NCBI GenBank assembly: GCA_964526635.1
Contig: CAZGLR010000159.1
Location: 1-6,143 of the forward strand
Length of the DNA stretch: 6,143 bases
Direction: 5' to 3'
Origin: CAZGLR01 sp964526635
GTDB lineage: Bacteria > Zixibacteria > MSB-5A5 > GN15 > JAAZOE01
How positions within the stretch are numbered: the first letter of the stretch is position 1; each line of letters starts with the position of its first letter. This document shows positions 5,458 through 6,143 of this stretch, in pieces. The translations under genes and the position numbers were made by a program. The notes beneath the pieces were generated by a model. The model ran no database searches. It worked only from the letters and a program-made list of their open reading frames with translations, and was not told the DNA's origin.

Positions 5458-6143
5458 ATGGAGAACTCGAAACAATCGTCCTCGCCGGTTATTGATGTGT
5501 CTGGCGTCAGTTTCGCTTACAATGGTGAGACAGTCCTGACCGATGCCGATTTTAAAGTCGACGCGCATGATTATGTCAGTGTGGTCGGTCCCAATGGCGG
5601 CGGTAAGACGACTCTGGTCAAGTTGCTTCTGGGCCTGTTGAAGCCGAAGACGGGTAAGATTCAGGTTTTGGGGACCACTCCGGAACGGGCGCGGCGCAAG
5701 GTCGGATATGTCCCGCAACATTTTGCCAGCGACAGCAGTTTTCCGGTGCGGGTGATGGATGTTGTCTTGATGGGGCGTCAGCAGGGATTATCCAAAATCG
5801 GCGGATTCAATCGTCATGATCGCAGCCGGGCGATGGCTGCTCTTGAGCGGGTGGGGCTGGCCGATATTCACCGGCGGCATTTCTCGCAACTTTCCGGCGG
5901 GCAGCGCCAGCGAGTGTTGATTGCGCGCGCCCTGGCCGGTGAACCCAAGCTTCTGATCCTCGATGAACCGACTGCGCATGTGGATCAGGAAGTGGAACGG
6001 ACTATCCTGCATTTTCTGAAGGAATTTAATCGTGAGATGACAATTTTCATGGTCACCCATGATGTGACCTTTGTATCATCATTTGTCAAAACAGTCCTGT
6101 GCGTGAATCGCACTGTCCGTATCCATTCGACGGCCGAAGTTCC
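5458..6143 (+). CDS. znuC: ZnuC-like ABC transporter ATP-binding protein, 3'-partial
   Basis: Cytoplasmic ATPase that powers metal import with ZnuA and a membrane permease. 228 residues are visible with no stop before the right edge; family members run to about 250, so little is missing. All ABC motifs are intact: Walker A GPNGGGKT (residues 44-51), Q-loop Gln87 in GYVPQ, signature LSGGQ (145-149), Walker B LLILDEP (165-171) and switch His201 in VTHD. VCVNR-like residues near the end (LCVNRTVRIHSTAEV) match the usual C-terminal stretch of zinc/manganese ATPases. The ATG at 5458 starts 3 nt after the znuA stop and has AGGA seven bases upstream, which implies translation from the same mRNA. The permease gene is expected just beyond 6143. 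Zinc is preferred over manganese because of the His-rich partner protein, but this is inference. Confidence 0.93.
   Translation, partial: MENSKQSSSPVIDVSGVSFAYNGETVLTDADFKVDAHDYVSVVGPNGGGKTTLVKLLLGLLKPKTGKIQVLGTTPERARRKVGYVPQHFASDSSFPVRVMDVVLMGRQQGLSKIGGFNRHDRSRAMAALERVGLADIHRRHFSQLSGGQRQRVLIARALAGEPKLLILDEPTAHVDQEVERTILHFLKEFNREMTIFMVTHDVTFVSSFVKTVLCVNRTVRIHSTAEV

Noticed and set aside
5119..5721. 200-residue open frame on the - strand
   Set aside because: It is antisense to the znuA/znuC junction; both + strand proteins are clearly real.

Overview
The window is a draft-quality piece of chromosome: a run of 100 Ns marks a scaffold gap. It appears to come from an uncultured Gram-negative-type bacterium with mid-to-high GC content. 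Evidence for this is a periplasmic zinc-binding protein with a cleavable signal peptide, a PAS-PAS-LuxR regulator of a kind common in Desulfobacterota and neighbouring candidate phyla, and GTAG-headed hairpin repeats between genes. The phylum cannot be fixed from the sequence alone.

Left part (1-1520, + strand): the 3' portion of an SLC13/DASS sodium:dicarboxylate-type transporter. The frame is already open at the left edge, so the gene begins outside the window. The middle-left stretch (1521-2078) has no credible gene. It holds the gap and a dense cluster of perfect inverted repeats. Several of these belong to one REP-like hairpin family whose stems differ by compensatory changes.

Central part (3950-2079, - strand): a regulatory pair transcribed leftward. 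The first gene encodes a soluble two-PAS sensor with a coiled coil and a C-terminal LuxR helix-turn-helix. The second encodes a lone receiver-domain protein lacking two of the canonical switch residues. No histidine kinase lies between or beside them. Hairpins follow both genes.

Right part (about 4160-6143, + strand): a metal-uptake operon. A promoter whose -10 overlaps a 15-bp palindrome precedes a 94-residue ribbon-helix-helix protein with a zinc-binding Cys/His tail. This is followed closely by a ZnuA-like periplasmic binding protein and a ZnuC-like ABC ATPase, which is cut by the right edge. The permease would be expected just outside the window. The simplest reading is a zinc (or zinc/manganese) importer controlled by its own first gene, a small metal-sensing repressor in the role Zur or NikR plays elsewhere. 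The regulator and its putative operator are the most interesting system here. The regulatory link is inference from gene order and motifs.
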